Source of the DNA: Saccharothrix saharensis
GTDB taxonomy: Bacteria; Actinomycetota; Actinomycetes; Mycobacteriales; Pseudonocardiaceae
Assembly (NCBI RefSeq): GCF_006716745.1
Contig: NZ_VFPP01000001.1
Location: 5,281,386-5,345,385 of the forward strand
Direction: 5' to 3'
DNA length: 64,000 bases
Shown here: positions 18,555-27,475 of the stretch, piece by piece
Layout of the letters: every line of letters begins with the position of its first letter
Position numbering within the stretch: position 1 is the stretch's first letter
Notes under the pieces: model-generated
Told to the model about the DNA's origin: nothing
The model's database searches: none
Seen by the model: the letters and a program-made list of their open reading frames with translations, nothing else
Made by a program: the position numbers and the translations under genes

Positions 18555-19375
18555 CGGGACGTCGACGCCTGCCACCAGCCCAGGACTTCCTCCGCCACCT
18601 CCGGCACGGCCACGAGCAGGCCGTCGACCGGCAGCCGGGCGTCCTCACCCCGCCGGTCCAGCACCACCGCGCCCGATTCGACGGCCAGGGCGACCGCGCC
18701 GGCCACGTCCCACTCGTGGTAGCTGTCCAGGACGGCGGCCGCGGCGTGACCCAGGGCCACCTGGGCGACGGCCAGCGCCTTCGAGCCCAGCACCCGTACG
18801 CCCGTGCCCGCCGCCGCGGCCCGGGAGATGAACTCGCCCATGCCCGGCCACGGCCCCGTCCGCGTCATCTCCGTGCACACGATCGGGCTCAGGGCCTGGT
18901 CGCCCAGCCGCACCGGCGTGCCGTTCGCCCGCATGCCCCGCCCCCGCGCGGCCGCGTAGATCTGGGCCCGGTAGGGGTCGGCGACCACCCCGACCACCGG
19001 GCCCCACCGGTCGACCAGCGCCAGGCTGTACGCGCACCACGGCACCCCGGCGACGTAGTTCGCGGTCCCGTCGACCGGGTCCACGACCCAGCGGAACTCC
19101 GCGTCGTCGGCCACGTCCGGGTCGGTGTCCTCGCAGAACACCGGGATGTGCGGGAACTCGGCGGTCAGCACCCGCCGCGTGTGCCGCTCCAGCGTCCGAT
19201 CGGTGTCGGTCACCCAGTCGAACGGCGACGCCTCGTCGTCGGGTCGCGCGCCCCGCCCGGCCGTCGCCATGATGACGTCGGACGCGTCGTTGGCGAGTCG
19301 GCCCGCTATCTCCAGCGCGATCGACACCAGGCCGGGATCGACGGGCTGCGCGGGTCGGGACGACAAGACGGTCAT
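18551..19375 (-). CDS. Inositol monophosphatase family protein (possible histidinol-phosphatase)
   Basis: 274 residues. Metal-dependent phosphatase motifs of the IMPase superfamily are present: VFCEDTD near 79-85, [12 protein letters not shown] at 96-107 and [11 protein letters not shown] near 222. Substrates in this superfamily include inositol phosphate, fructose-1,6-bisphosphate, PAP and histidinol phosphate, and the motifs alone do not separate them. It is divergent from mgtA, with 144 bp between the two starts, and its 3' end abuts the decayed gene. A related phosphatase next to mannosyltransferases would suit an inositol or mannose phosphate substrate, but this is inference. Confidence 0.85.
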   Translation of the reverse strand: MTVLSSRPAQPVDPGLVSIALEIAGRLANDASDVIMATAGRGARPDDEASPFDWVTDTDRTLERHTRRVLTAEFPHIPVFCEDTDPDVADDAEFRWVVDPVDGTANYVAGVPWCAYSLALVDRWGPVVGVVADPYRAQIYAAARGRGMRANGTPVRLGDQALSPIVCTEMTRTGPWPGMGEFISRAAAAGTGVRVLGSKALAVAQVALGHAAAAVLDSYHEWDVAGAVALAVESGAVVLDRRGEDARLPVDGLLVAVPEVAEEVLGWWQASTSR

Positions 19376-19519
19376 GCCGACCTAGTGTCACCGCACGGAG
19401 TGACCGCGCCGCGTACTCCAGGTGAACCCGGGGCCAACGTCAACCGCGACGCGAGGAGTTCGGCGGGCGTTCGCCGAGGTGTCACGCCGCCGTGTCCTTG
19501 GCACCCGAGGGTTCTCGGT

Positions 19520-20623
19520 GTGCGCGTAGCGATCGTCACCGAGAGCTTTCTGCCCCTGGTCAACGGGGTCACCAACTCCGTGGTGCGGATCCTGGACCAC
19601 CTGAGGGCGCACGGTCACCCGGCGTTGGTCGTAGCGCCCGGGGCGGGTGCGGACGAGCACCTGGGCACGCCGGTCGTGCGCGTGCCGTCGGTGGACCTGC
19701 CCAGGTTCAGCTCGCTGCCGGTCGGCGTGCCCACGCGCCGGGTGCTGACCGCGCTGGCCGACTTCGAGCCGGACGTCGTGCACCTGGCCAGCCCGTTCGT
19801 GATGGGCGCGCGGGGCCTGTCCGCGGCGCGCAGGCTGGGCGTGCCGACGGTCGCGGTCTACCAGACCGACGTCGCCGGGTTCGCCGGGCACTACGGCCTC
19901 GGCGTCACCGCCCGCGCCGCCTGGCGGTGGACGCGCCGGCTGCACGCCCAGGCCGACCGCACGCTCGCGCCGTCCACGTGGGCGGTGGACGCGCTGCGGG
20001 AGCACGGCGTGCCGCGCGTGCACCGGTGGGCGCGCGGCGTGGACTTGGAGCTGTTCCACCCGTCCCGGCGGGACGAAGGGGTGCGCGCCTCGCTCGCGCC
20101 GGGCGGTGAACTGCTGGTCGGGTACGTCGGCCGGTTGTCGCCGGAGAAGCGGGTGGACCGGCTCGCCGCGCTCGCGGACCTGCCCGGCGTGCGGCTGGTC
20201 GTGGTCGGGGAGGGGCCGGAGGAGGCGCGGTTGCGGCGGGACCTGCCCGGCGCGGCGTTCCTCGGGTTCAAGAGCGGCACGGACCTGGCGACGGCCTACG
20301 CCAGCCTGGACGTGTTCGTGCACACGGGCCCGCACGAGACGTTCTGCCAGGCCGTGCAGGAGGCGTTGGCCAGCGGTGTGCCGGTCGTCGCACCGGACGC
20401 GGGCGGGCCGCGTGACCTGGTACGACCGGACACCGGGTACCTGTTCTCCGACGACGCGCAGCTCAGGCGGGCGGTCGTGGAGCTGGGCGACCCGTTGCGC
20501 CGCCGGCGGTTCGGACTGGCGGCACGGCGCTGGGTGCGCGGGCGGACGTGGTCGGCGGTGTGCGACGAGCTGCTCGGCCACTACGCGGCCGTGCTGGACG
20601 TGCCGGAGCGGCGGGCCGCATGA
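19520..20623 (+). CDS. mgtA: GT4 glycosyltransferase, MgtA-like alpha-mannosyltransferase
   Basis: 367 residues with a GT-B fold. The N-terminal acceptor domain begins [20 protein letters not shown] and continues with [19 protein letters not shown]. The C-terminal nucleotide-sugar domain shows [33 protein letters not shown] and the E-x7-E motif within [19 protein letters not shown]. It matches the mycobacterial MgtA/PimB' type (Rv0557), a GDP-mannose-dependent enzyme of lipomannan-like glycolipid synthesis. Its place between menD and menG is the same there. The GTG at 19520 gives the canonical N-terminus. The stop overlaps an out-of-frame ATG that belongs to a short duplication before the next gene. 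Confidence 0.85.
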   Translation: MRVAIVTESFLPLVNGVTNSVVRILDHLRAHGHPALVVAPGAGADEHLGTPVVRVPSVDLPRFSSLPVGVPTRRVLTALADFEPDVVHLASPFVMGARGLSAARRLGVPTVAVYQTDVAGFAGHYGLGVTARAAWRWTRRLHAQADRTLAPSTWAVDALREHGVPRVHRWARGVDLELFHPSRRDEGVRASLAPGGELLVGYVGRLSPEKRVDRLAALADLPGVRLVVVGEGPEEARLRRDLPGAAFLGFKSGTDLATAYASLDVFVHTGPHETFCQAVQEALASGVPVVAPDAGGPRDLVRPDTGYLFSDDAQLRRAVVELGDPLRRRRFGLAARRWVRGRTWSAVCDELLGHYAAVLDVPERRAA

Positions 20624-20640
20624 GGATCGGGCACGCATGA
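20620..20640 (+). other. Six-codon ORF made by a duplicated start site
   Basis: The 12-mer GCATGAGGATCG occurs twice, 17 bp apart. The first ATG (20620) overlaps the mgtA stop as ATGA and reads six codons (MRIGHA) to a TGA that overlaps the true start of the next gene at 20637. It may act as a coupling minicistron or be only the scar of a 17-bp duplication. Confidence 0.4.
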
Positions 20641-21752
20641 GGATCGTGCAGCTGGCCAACTTCTACGGGCCGCGCTCCGGTGGGCTGCGCACCGCGTTGC
20701 ACCACCTCGGCAGCGGTTACGCGGCAAACGGGCACCAGGTCACGCTCGTCGTGCCGGGGCCCGCGCACGCCGACGAGGAGCTGTCGCCGGGCGTGCGGCG
20801 GGTGACGCTGCCCGCGCCGCGCATCCCCGGCGCGGGCGGGTACCGGGCGGTGGACCCGTGGCGCGTGCGGGCGTTGCTGGACCACCTGGCGCCGGACCGG
20901 CTGGAGGTGTCGGACCGGCTGACGCTGCGCGGGATGGGCCGGTGGGCGGCGGCGCGCGGCGTGCCGAGCGTGGTGATCTCGCACGAGCGGCTGGACCGGC
21001 TGCTGGAGCAGTTCCTGCTGCCCGCGCCGCTGGCCCGACGGTGTGCCGATCGGGCGAACGCGCGGATGGCGGCGTCCTACGACACGGTGGTGTGCACGAC
21101 GGAGTTCGCGCTGGAGGAGTTCGAGCGGATCGGGGCGCGCAACGTGGCCCGCGTGCCGCTGGGGGTGGACCTGCGCACGTTCACACCGAGCCGGCACGAC
21201 CGGTCGTTGCGGGCGGAGCTGGCGCGGGGTGCGGACGCGCTGCTCGTGCACTGCGGGCGGTTGTCGCCGGAGAAGCACGTCGAGCGCAGCGTCGACACGG
21301 CGGCGGAGCTGCACGCGGCCGGGCAGGACGTGCGGCTGGTGATCGCCGGTGACGGCCCGCGCCGCGAGGCGTTGGAACGGCGTGCCGCCGGGCTGCCGGT
21401 CACGTTCCTCGGGTTCGTCGACCGGCGTGCGGACGTGGCCACCCTCCTGGCCAGCGCCGACGTCTGCCTGGCGCCCGGCCCGCACGAGACGTTCGGCTTG
21501 GCCGCCCTCGAAGCCCTGGCCTCCGGCACCCCCGTCGTCGTCTCCGCCTCCTCGGCCCTGCGCGAGATCGTCGAGCCCGACTGCGGTGCCGCCGTCCCCG
21601 ACCACGCCCCGGCGTTCGCGGGAGCCGTGACGGCCCTCCTGGACCACCCGGAGCCGACCCGCCGCTCCGCCGCCCGGGCCCGCGCCGAGCAGTACCCCTG
21701 GCACGCCGCCGTCACCGGCATGCTGACCGCCCTCCGCGCCACCACCCCGTGA
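20637..21752 (+). CDS. GT4 family glycosyltransferase
   Basis: 371 residues, GT-B fold. It starts MRIVQLANFYGPRSGGLRTA. The C-terminal donor domain has VHCGRLSPEKHVERSV, VIAGDGPRREALERRA and the E-x7-E stretch in PGPHETFGLAALEALASG. It is a paralogue of the preceding MgtA-like enzyme. A mannosyl- or glucosyl-transfer to an envelope glycolipid or glycan is likely, but neither donor nor acceptor can be read from sequence. The ATG at 20637 follows a 17-bp duplication of the start region. The stop codon lies inside the first unit of the mirrored 22-nt repeat array. Confidence 0.85.
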   Translation: MRIVQLANFYGPRSGGLRTALHHLGSGYAANGHQVTLVVPGPAHADEELSPGVRRVTLPAPRIPGAGGYRAVDPWRVRALLDHLAPDRLEVSDRLTLRGMGRWAAARGVPSVVISHERLDRLLEQFLLPAPLARRCADRANARMAASYDTVVCTTEFALEEFERIGARNVARVPLGVDLRTFTPSRHDRSLRAELARGADALLVHCGRLSPEKHVERSVDTAAELHAAGQDVRLVIAGDGPRREALERRAAGLPVTFLGFVDRRADVATLLASADVCLAPGPHETFGLAALEALASGTPVVVSASSALREIVEPDCGAAVPDHAPAFAGAVTALLDHPEPTRRSAARARAEQYPWHAAVTGMLTALRATTP

Positions 21753-21934
21753 GTCGAACCCCCAGGTCCCGCGTGTCGAACGCTCAGGACCCGAGTGTCG
21801 AACGCTCAGGACCCGTGAATTCAACGTTCAGGTACCCGCCACCGGAACCCGAGTGTCGAACTCACCGGTCCTGAGCGTTCGACACGCGGGTCTCGAGGGT
21901 TCGACTCACGGGACCTGAGGGTTCGACTCACGGG
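21749..21934. repeat. Mirrored array of 22-nt repeats (array A)
   Basis: About four or five degenerate copies of a 22-nt unit (core GTGTCGAACGCTCAGGACCC) run in forward orientation from 21749 to about 21871. Three copies in reverse orientation follow at 21867-21932. Each forward unit can pair with a reverse unit, so the RNA could fold as one long stem or several alternatives. The array overlaps the stop codon of the glycosyltransferase and ends about 35 bp before the menG promoter. It resembles array B at 41152-41332. There are no spacers or associated genes that would suggest CRISPR. Confidence 0.85.
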
Positions 21935-21968
21935 GGTGGGAGGGAATGCCGGTGGTGGGGGCGTCACC

Positions 21969-21974
21969 TAGGCT
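21969..21974 (+). promoter_or_regulatory. -10 box of menG
   Basis: TAGGCT lies 6 nt before the menG ATG at 21981. There is no Shine-Dalgarno sequence, so a leaderless transcript is likely. The same hexamer precedes the polyprenyl synthase gene at 40136-40141. Confidence 0.5.
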
Positions 21975-21980
21975 TCCGGC

Positions 21981-22670
21981 ATGGCGCGTGCAGGTCTGGA
22001 CAAGAACCCCCGCGAGGTCGCCGAGATGTTCGACGGCGTGGCCCGGGGCTACGACCGGACGAACTCGGTCATGACGCTGGGGTTCGACCGGCGCTGGCGG
22101 GAGTGGAGCAGGCGGGTGCTGGACGCCAAGCCCGGCGAGAAGGTGCTCGACCTCGCCGCCGGCACGGCGGTGTCCACCGTGGAGTACGCGGCCTCCGGCG
22201 CGTGGTGCGTGGCGGCCGACTTCTCGCTCGGCATGCTGCTCGGCGGCGCGCACCGGCCGGTGCCCAAGGTCGCCGCCGACGCCCTGCGCCTGCCGTTCGC
22301 CGACAACTCGTTCGACGCCGTCACGGTGTCCTTCGGCCTGCGCAACTTCAACGACACCGAGGCGGCCCTGCGCGAGATGGCCCGCGTGGTCAAGCCGGGC
22401 GGACGGCTCGTGGTGTGCGAGGTCTCCACGCCCACCTTCCGCCCGTTCCGCTTCGTCTACATGCGCTACCTGCTGCGCATCCTGCCGTTCATCGCCCGGT
22501 TCGTGTCCTCCAACCCGGAGGCCTACTCCTACCTCGCCGAGTCCATGCGCACGTGGCCCGACCAGCGCGCACTCGGCGAGGTCGTGGCCCGCGCCGGCTG
22601 GGAGGACGTCGCCTGGATGAACCTCACCGGCGGCGTGGTCGCGCTGCACCGGGGCACCAAGCCCCAGTAG
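21981..22670 (+). CDS. menG: Demethylmenaquinone methyltransferase
   Basis: A 229-residue SAM-dependent class I methyltransferase of the UbiE/MenG family that performs the last ring step of menaquinone synthesis. The N-terminus has the typical [22 protein letters not shown] motif I is [16 protein letters not shown]. Motifs [20 protein letters not shown] and [20 protein letters not shown] follow, and the C-terminal segment contains [19 protein letters not shown]. Length is normal. Since ubiquinone is absent from actinobacteria, MenG is the appropriate name. It starts a block that continues with menJ and nuo on the same strand. Confidence 0.95.
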   Translation: MARAGLDKNPREVAEMFDGVARGYDRTNSVMTLGFDRRWREWSRRVLDAKPGEKVLDLAAGTAVSTVEYAASGAWCVAADFSLGMLLGGAHRPVPKVAADALRLPFADNSFDAVTVSFGLRNFNDTEAALREMARVVKPGGRLVVCEVSTPTFRPFRFVYMRYLLRILPFIARFVSSNPEAYSYLAESMRTWPDQRALGEVVARAGWEDVAWMNLTGGVVALHRGTKPQ

Positions 22671-22738
22671 CGGGAGCCCTCAGCGACCCGCAAGTAGACT
22701 CGGCCGGGACTTTGTGAACACGGGCACAAGGAGCGGGG

Positions 22739-24016
22739 ATGACGACTCCCAGCCGCCGCAAGGCAGGCGAGGACGCCGAGGTGATCGTGGTCGGGGCGGG
22801 GCCGGCCGGCTCCACCGCGGCCACCTACCTGGCACGCGCGGGCCTGGACGTGGTGCTGCTGGAGAAGAGCACCTTCCCCCGCGAGAAGGTGTGCGGTGAC
22901 GGCCTGACCCCGCGCGGGGTCAAGCAGCTGATCGACCTCGGCGTCGACACCCGCGAGGAAGCGGGCTGGCTGCACAACCGCGGCCTGCGCGTGGTCGGCG
23001 GCGGCGTCACGCTGGAGCTCGACTGGCCCGAGCTGGCCACGTTCCCGCCCTACGGCCTGGTGCGCCCGAGGCAGGACTTCGACGAGATGCTGGCGAACAC
23101 CGCGGTCGCGGCGGGCGCGCGGATGCACCAGCAGACCACCGTCACCGGCGCGGTCGTGGAGCACGGCCGCGTGGTCGGCGTGGAGGCCAAGCAGGGCCCG
23201 GACAAGACCCCGGTCACCTACCGCGCCCCGATCGTCCTGGCCTGCGACGGCGTCAGCGCCCGCCTCGCCCTCAGCGTCGGCATCCAGAAGGACGACGCCA
23301 AGCCGATGGGCGTCGCGGTCCGCCGCTACTACGCCAGCCCCCGCACCAAGGACGACTACCTGGAGTCGCACCTGGAGCTGTGGGACCGCGCCAACGACGT
23401 CCTGCTGCCCGGCTACGGCTGGATCTTCGGCATGGGCGACGGCACGGTGAACGTCGGCCTCGGCATCCTCAGCACCTCCAAGGCCTACGGCACCACGGAC
23501 TACCGCGCGCTGCTCAAGAGCTGGCTGGACGGCACCCCGGAGGAGTGGGGTTTCCGCGAGGAGAACGCCACCGGCAAGATCGGCGGCGCGGCCCTGCCGA
23601 TGGGGCTGAACCGCAAGCCCCACTACCGCGACGGCCTCCTGCTGGTCGGTGACGCGGGCGGCATGGTGAACCCGTTCAACGGCGAGGGCATCGGGTACGC
23701 GATGGAGTCGGCCCGGATCGCGGCCGAGACCGTGGTGCAGGCGCTGGCCCGCCAGGGCGCGAGCCGGGAACGGGCGCTGCACGGCTACCCGGTGCGCATC
23801 GAGCAGGCCCTGGGCAGCTACTACCGGCTCGGCAACATCTTCAGCAAGCTGATCGGCAACCCGACCGTCATGCGCACCGCGACCAAGTACGGGCTGCCCC
23901 GCAAGACGCTGATGAAGCTGGTGCTGAAGCTCCTCGCGGGCCTTTACGACCCCAAGGACGGCGACTCGTTCGACCGCATCATCACGGCCGCCACGAAACT
24001 CGCCCCAACGGCCTAA
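22739..24016 (+). CDS. menJ: Menaquinone reductase (geranylgeranyl reductase family)
   Basis: A 425-residue FAD-dependent oxidoreductase. The dinucleotide-binding motif VGAGPAGSTAATYLARAG starts at about residue 18. STFPREKVCGDGLTPRG and the second FAD motif GDAGGMVNPFNGEGIGYAME follow. The best match I know is mycobacterial MenJ (Rv0561c), which saturates one isoprene unit of the menaquinone tail, and here it follows menG directly. Other geranylgeranyl reductases of lipid synthesis share the motifs. The ATG has GGAG about 5 nt upstream, and TAGACT at 22693-22698 may be a -10 box. A terminator hairpin follows the stop. Confidence 0.88.
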   Translation: MTTPSRRKAGEDAEVIVVGAGPAGSTAATYLARAGLDVVLLEKSTFPREKVCGDGLTPRGVKQLIDLGVDTREEAGWLHNRGLRVVGGGVTLELDWPELATFPPYGLVRPRQDFDEMLANTAVAAGARMHQQTTVTGAVVEHGRVVGVEAKQGPDKTPVTYRAPIVLACDGVSARLALSVGIQKDDAKPMGVAVRRYYASPRTKDDYLESHLELWDRANDVLLPGYGWIFGMGDGTVNVGLGILSTSKAYGTTDYRALLKSWLDGTPEEWGFREENATGKIGGAALPMGLNRKPHYRDGLLLVGDAGGMVNPFNGEGIGYAMESARIAAETVVQALARQGASRERALHGYPVRIEQALGSYYRLGNIFSKLIGNPTVMRTATKYGLPRKTLMKLVLKLLAGLYDPKDGDSFDRIITAATKLAPTA

Positions 24017-24038
24017 CCGCCTCCGCTGACCGTTGCAG

Positions 24039-24071
24039 CGCCGTCCTCCGGGACGGCGCTGTTTCGTTTTC
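24039..24071 (+). terminator. Hairpin terminator after menJ
   Basis: A GC-rich stem (AGCGCCGTCC paired with GGACGGCGCT around a three-base loop) is followed by GTTTCGTTTT. This is one of the few T-rich terminators in the window, and it separates menJ from the nuo operon. Confidence 0.75.
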
Positions 24072-24178
24072 CCGTGTGGTCCCGTTCACTGCTGGGTACT
24101 CCAACTGTTGATCTGCACCGTGAAAGTGCAGCTCAGGGCCTATGCCGGGGGTGCTCGTCACGCCTGTGTGTGACGTTC

Positions 24179-24184
24179 TACACT
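24179..24184 (+). promoter_or_regulatory. Candidate -10 box of the nuo operon
   Basis: TACACT lies a few bases upstream of the first Rex-type site. Transcription would start near 24191, giving a leader of about 170 nt that carries all the palindromes described below. No good -35 hexamer was found. Assignment is by consensus only. Confidence 0.35.
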
Positions 24185-24196
24185 GGCCCTCAGGTC

Positions 24197-24214
24197 TTGT
24201 GAATCACTTCACAA
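24197..24214. promoter_or_regulatory. Rex-type redox operator 1
   Basis: TTGTGAATCACTTCACAA is an exact match to the Rex operator pattern TTGTGAA-N4-TTCACAA. Rex senses the NADH/NAD ratio and is known to control nuo and other respiratory genes in Streptomyces. The protein itself is not encoded in this window. Confidence 0.8.
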
Positions 24215-24228
24215 CCGGCTGAGATGGC

Positions 24229-24246
24229 TTGTGAAGTGTTTCACAA
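24229..24246. promoter_or_regulatory. Rex-type redox operator 2
   Basis: TTGTGAAGTGTTTCACAA is a second exact match to TTGTGAA-N4-TTCACAA. The centre-to-centre distance to the first site is 32 bp, close to three helical turns, so two Rex dimers could bind on the same face. Confidence 0.8.
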
Positions 24247-24261
24247 GCGACCTGCGGATTG

Positions 24262-24280
24262 TTAGGTGCGCCTAACCTCC
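24262..24280. promoter_or_regulatory. Iron-box-like palindrome (DtxR/IdeR/DmdR type)
   Basis: The 19 bases from 24262 match the DtxR/IdeR consensus TWAGGTWAGSCTWACCTWA at 15 of 19 positions. The perfect part is GTTAGGTGCGCCTAAC (24261-24276). It lies 16 bp after Rex site 2 and 82 bp before the nuoA start. Confidence 0.5.
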
Positions 24281-24294
24281 GGAGGCCGCAAGAA

Positions 24295-24308
24295 CACCCT
24301 TTAGGGTG
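24295..24308. promoter_or_regulatory. Perfect 14-bp palindrome in the nuoA leader
   Basis: CACCCTTTAGGGTG is a perfect palindrome located between the iron-box-like site and the nuoA ribosome-binding site. I do not recognise the binding protein. As RNA its central two-base gap is too short for a stable hairpin, so a DNA operator is more likely. Confidence 0.4.
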
Positions 24309-24361
24309 CGCAACGGTCGGCGGTGCACCACCACCGCGACGCGAGGAAAGGACGACGGAGA

Positions 24362-24727
24362 GTGCTGGACCCTTACCTCCCCCTCGTATTGATGTTCGTC
24401 CTCGCCGGGGCCTTCGCGCTGTTCTCGGTGACGGCCGCGCCGTACATCGGTCCCCGTCGCTACAACCGCGCGAAGCTCGACGCGTACGAGTGCGGCATCG
24501 AGCCGTCGCCACAGCCCGTGGTGGGCGGCGGCCGCATGCCGGTCGCCTACTACCTCACGGCGATGCTGTTCATCCTGTTCGACATCGAAATGGTGTTCCT
24601 CTACCCATTCGCGGTCTCCGCGGACCGGCTCGGGCTGTTCGGCCTGGTGGAGATCGCACTGTTCGTCGCGACGGTCGGCTTCGCGTACGCCTACGTGTGG
24701 CGTCGCGGCGGCCTCGACTGGAACTGA
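24362..24727 (+). CDS. nuoA: NADH-quinone oxidoreductase subunit A
   Basis: A small membrane subunit of complex I, 121 residues, with three transmembrane helices. Family hallmarks are [15 protein letters not shown] in the first loop and [16 protein letters not shown] in the second helix. The GTG at 24362 is chosen because GAGGAAAGGA lies about 10 nt upstream; an upstream ATG (24323) would add an unlikely basic stretch. First gene of the 14-gene nuo operon, behind a 345-bp leader region with two Rex-type sites. Confidence 0.95.
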   Translation: MLDPYLPLVLMFVLAGAFALFSVTAAPYIGPRRYNRAKLDAYECGIEPSPQPVVGGGRMPVAYYLTAMLFILFDIEMVFLYPFAVSADRLGLFGLVEIALFVATVGFAYAYVWRRGGLDWN

Positions 24728-24741
24728 GGGGGAAGATCGAA

Positions 24742-25290
24742 GTGGGTCTCGAAGAGAAGCTCCCGAACGGCATCCTGCTCGCCAGCGTGGAGAAGCTGGT
24801 CAACTGGACCCGCAAGTCCTCGCTGTGGCCGGCCACCTTCGGCCTGGCGTGCTGCGCGATCGAGATGATGACCACCGGCGGCCCGCGCTACGACCTCGCG
24901 CGGTTCGGCATGGAGGTCTTCCGCGCCTCGCCGCGCCAGGCCGACCTGATGATCGTCGCGGGCCGGGTGACCAACAAGATGGCGCCGGTGCTGCGGCAGA
25001 TCTACGACCAGATGCCCGAGCCGCGCTGGGTGCTCGCCATGGGCGTGTGCGCCTCCAGCGGCGGCATGTTCAACAACTACGCGGTCGTGCAGGGCGTGGA
25101 CCACGTCGTGCCGGTCGACATGTACCTGCCGGGCTGCCCGCCGCGGCCGGAGATGCTGATCGACGCGATCCTCAAGATCCACGCGAAGATCATGGACGAG
25201 CCGCTGGGTGCGAACCGGGCCGCGGCGCTGGCCGAGTCGGGCCGCACCACGGACCTGATCCCGTCCTCCCAGCGCTTTGCGAAGAAGTGA
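24742..25290 (+). CDS. nuoB: NADH-quinone oxidoreductase subunit B
   Basis: 182 residues. This subunit holds the terminal cluster N2 that reduces menaquinone. All four cluster cysteines are present: Cys37 and Cys38 in FGLACCAIE, Cys103 in GVCASSGG and Cys132 in LPGCPPRPE. The GTG start lies 14 bp after nuoA, with GGGGGAAG upstream. Compare the second, shorter NuoB-like protein at 54855-55274, which keeps the same four cysteines. Confidence 0.96.
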   Translation: MGLEEKLPNGILLASVEKLVNWTRKSSLWPATFGLACCAIEMMTTGGPRYDLARFGMEVFRASPRQADLMIVAGRVTNKMAPVLRQIYDQMPEPRWVLAMGVCASSGGMFNNYAVVQGVDHVVPVDMYLPGCPPRPEMLIDAILKIHAKIMDEPLGANRAAALAESGRTTDLIPSSQRFAKK

Positions 25291-25295
25291 GCGGC

Positions 25296-26075
25296 ATGGC
25301 TGACGAAAGCAAAGAGGTCGACAAGGCGCCCGGCGCCGGCACGCCCGGCAACGACGAGGCGCTCAGCTCGGCGAGCATGAACCAGGCCGAGCACGAGGAG
25401 CACCTCGCGCACGGCGGCGTGGTGGCGGGCAAGGCACGCCAGGGCATGTTCGGCATCTCCGGCACCGGCGACACGTCCGGCTTCGGCGGCCTGCGGCTGC
25501 CCGCCCACGTCGCCGCGCCGTCCGAGCGGCCCTACGGCGGCTGGTTCGACGAGCTCGCCGACGAGCTGCTGGGTGCCATCCGGGAGCACGGCCTGCCCGC
25601 CGACACGGTCCAGCAGATCACCGTGGACCGCGGCGAGATCACGTTCTTCCTGCGGCGCGAGCGGCTGGTCGACGTGGCGCGCATCCTGCGCGACGACCCG
25701 GCCCTGCGCTTCGAGCTGTGCAGCTCGGTGTCCGGTGTGGACTACGGCGCGGACGCGCCGCAGCGGCTGCACTCGGTCTACCACCTGACGTCGATGACCT
25801 ACCGCCGGCGCATCCGGCTGGAGGTCGCGGTCGACGTGGACGACGCGCACATCCCCAGCATCGTCTCGGTCTACCCGACCGCGGACTGGCAGGAGCGCGA
25901 GGCCTGGGACATGTTCGGCATCGTCTACGACGGCCACCCGGGGCTCACCCGGATCCTCATGCCGGACGACTGGGACGGCCACCCGCAGCGCAAGGACTAC
26001 CCGCTCGGCGGCATCCCGGTGGAGTACAAGGGCGCGGAGATCCCCCCGCCAGACCAGAGGCGGTCCTACTCATGA
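25296..26075 (+). CDS. nuoC: NADH-quinone oxidoreductase subunit C (30 kDa type)
   Basis: 259 residues. The C-terminal half is the usual NuoC fold with the signature [20 protein letters not shown] and the end [13 protein letters not shown]. The first 80 or so residues form an acidic, low-complexity extension ([20 protein letters not shown] and following) that E. coli NuoC does not have but actinobacterial NuoC proteins often do. It starts 5 bp after nuoB, and the stop overlaps the nuoD start as ATGA. Confidence 0.95.
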   Translation: MADESKEVDKAPGAGTPGNDEALSSASMNQAEHEEHLAHGGVVAGKARQGMFGISGTGDTSGFGGLRLPAHVAAPSERPYGGWFDELADELLGAIREHGLPADTVQQITVDRGEITFFLRRERLVDVARILRDDPALRFELCSSVSGVDYGADAPQRLHSVYHLTSMTYRRRIRLEVAVDVDDAHIPSIVSVYPTADWQEREAWDMFGIVYDGHPGLTRILMPDDWDGHPQRKDYPLGGIPVEYKGAEIPPPDQRRSYS

Positions 26076-27475
26076 CCGAGCGTATTTCCGACGTGACCAC
26101 GGGCACCGACACCAGCGACCCGGGCCGCGACAGCGACTCCCACGACGCCAACCGCACCACGGCGAACCCCGACGCGTACGCGGGCTCCCGCGAGACGACC
26201 GAGGGCACCGTCTACACGGTGACCGGCGGCGACTGGGACGAGGTGCTGGCCGAGGCCGCGGGTGATGAGCGCATCGTCATGAACCTGGGCCCGCAGCACC
26301 CCTCCACGCACGGCGTGCTGCGCCTGGTGCTGGAGCTGGAGGGCGAGACGGTCACCCAGGCCCGCAGCGTCATCGGCTACCTGCACACCGGCATCGAGAA
26401 GAACGTCGAGTACCGCAACTGGACCCAGGGCGTCACGTTCGTGACGCGGATGGACTACCTGGCCCCGCTGCACAACGAGGCCGCGTACTGCATGGCGGTC
26501 GAGAAGCTGCTCGGCGTCACCGTCCCGCAGCGGGCGCAGACGATCCGCGTGCTGCTCATGGAGCTCAACCGGATCAGCTCGCACCTGGTGGCGCTGGCCA
26601 CCGGCGGCATGGAGCTGGGCGCGCTGACCGGCATGACCGCGGGCTTCCGCGAGCGCGAAGAGGTCCTGCACCTGCTGGAGTTCCTGACCGGCCTGCGGAT
26701 GAACCACGCGTTCATCCGGCCCGGCGGCCTGGCGCAGGACCTGCCCGAGGGCGCGGAGCAGCGCATCAAGGACTTCATCAAGGTGATGGACTCCCGGCTG
26801 CCCGACTACGACAAGCTGCTGTCCGGCCAGCCGATCTGGCGCAACCGCCTCGCGGGCGTCGGCTACCTGCCGGTGGACGCGTGCCTCGCGCTGGGCATCA
26901 CCGGTCCGATCCTCCGGTCCGCGGGCCTGCCGTGGGACCTGCGCAAGGTCGAGCCCTACAGCGGCTACGAGAACTACGAGTTCGACGTGCCCACGTCGAA
27001 CGCCGCCGACTCCTACGCCCGGTACCTGCTGCGGCTGGAGGAGATCCACCAGTCGCTCAAGATCGTGCGGCAGGCCGTGGACAACCTCACGCCCGGCCCG
27101 GTCATGGTCGAAGACGCCAAGATCGCGTGGCCCGCGCAGCTCACGATCGGCGCGGACGGCATGGGCAACTCGCTCGAGCACGTCCGCAAGATCATGGGCC
27201 AGTCGATGGAGTCCCTGATCCACCACTTCAAGCTGGTGACCGAGGGCTTCGCGGTGCCGCCGGGCCAGGTGTACGTGCCGATCGAGTCGCCGCGCGGCGA
27301 GCTGGGCTACCACATCGTCTCCGACGGCGGCACCCGGCCGATGCGCGTGCACGTGCGCGAACCCAGCTTCGTGAACCTCCAGTCGATGCCCGCGATGTGC
27401 GAGGGCGGCATGGTCGCCGACGTCATCGCGTCGGTGGCCTCTATCGACCCGGTGATGGGTGGTTGTGACCGATGA
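26072..27475 (+). CDS. nuoD: NADH-quinone oxidoreductase subunit D (49 kDa type)
   Basis: 467 residues. It forms the quinone-binding pocket with NuoB. Family signatures include [53 protein letters not shown] and [16 protein letters not shown]. An acidic N-terminal extension of about 65 residues precedes the fold. It overlaps nuoC and nuoE by 4 nt each (ATGA). It is separate from nuoC, as is usual in actinobacteria. Confidence 0.96.
   Translation: MTERISDVTTGTDTSDPGRDSDSHDANRTTANPDAYAGSRETTEGTVYTVTGGDWDEVLAEAAGDERIVMNLGPQHPSTHGVLRLVLELEGETVTQARSVIGYLHTGIEKNVEYRNWTQGVTFVTRMDYLAPLHNEAAYCMAVEKLLGVTVPQRAQTIRVLLMELNRISSHLVALATGGMELGALTGMTAGFREREEVLHLLEFLTGLRMNHAFIRPGGLAQDLPEGAEQRIKDFIKVMDSRLPDYDKLLSGQPIWRNRLAGVGYLPVDACLALGITGPILRSAGLPWDLRKVEPYSGYENYEFDVPTSNAADSYARYLLRLEEIHQSLKIVRQAVDNLTPGPVMVEDAKIAWPAQLTIGADGMGNSLEHVRKIMGQSMESLIHHFKLVTEGFAVPPGQVYVPIESPRGELGYHIVSDGGTRPMRVHVREPSFVNLQSMPAMCEGGMVADVIASVASIDPVMGGCDR

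Noticed and set aside
21749..21934. The 22-nt repeats as a CRISPR array
   Set aside because: Units are directly adjacent without unique spacers, vary in sequence, switch orientation half way, and no cas genes are near.
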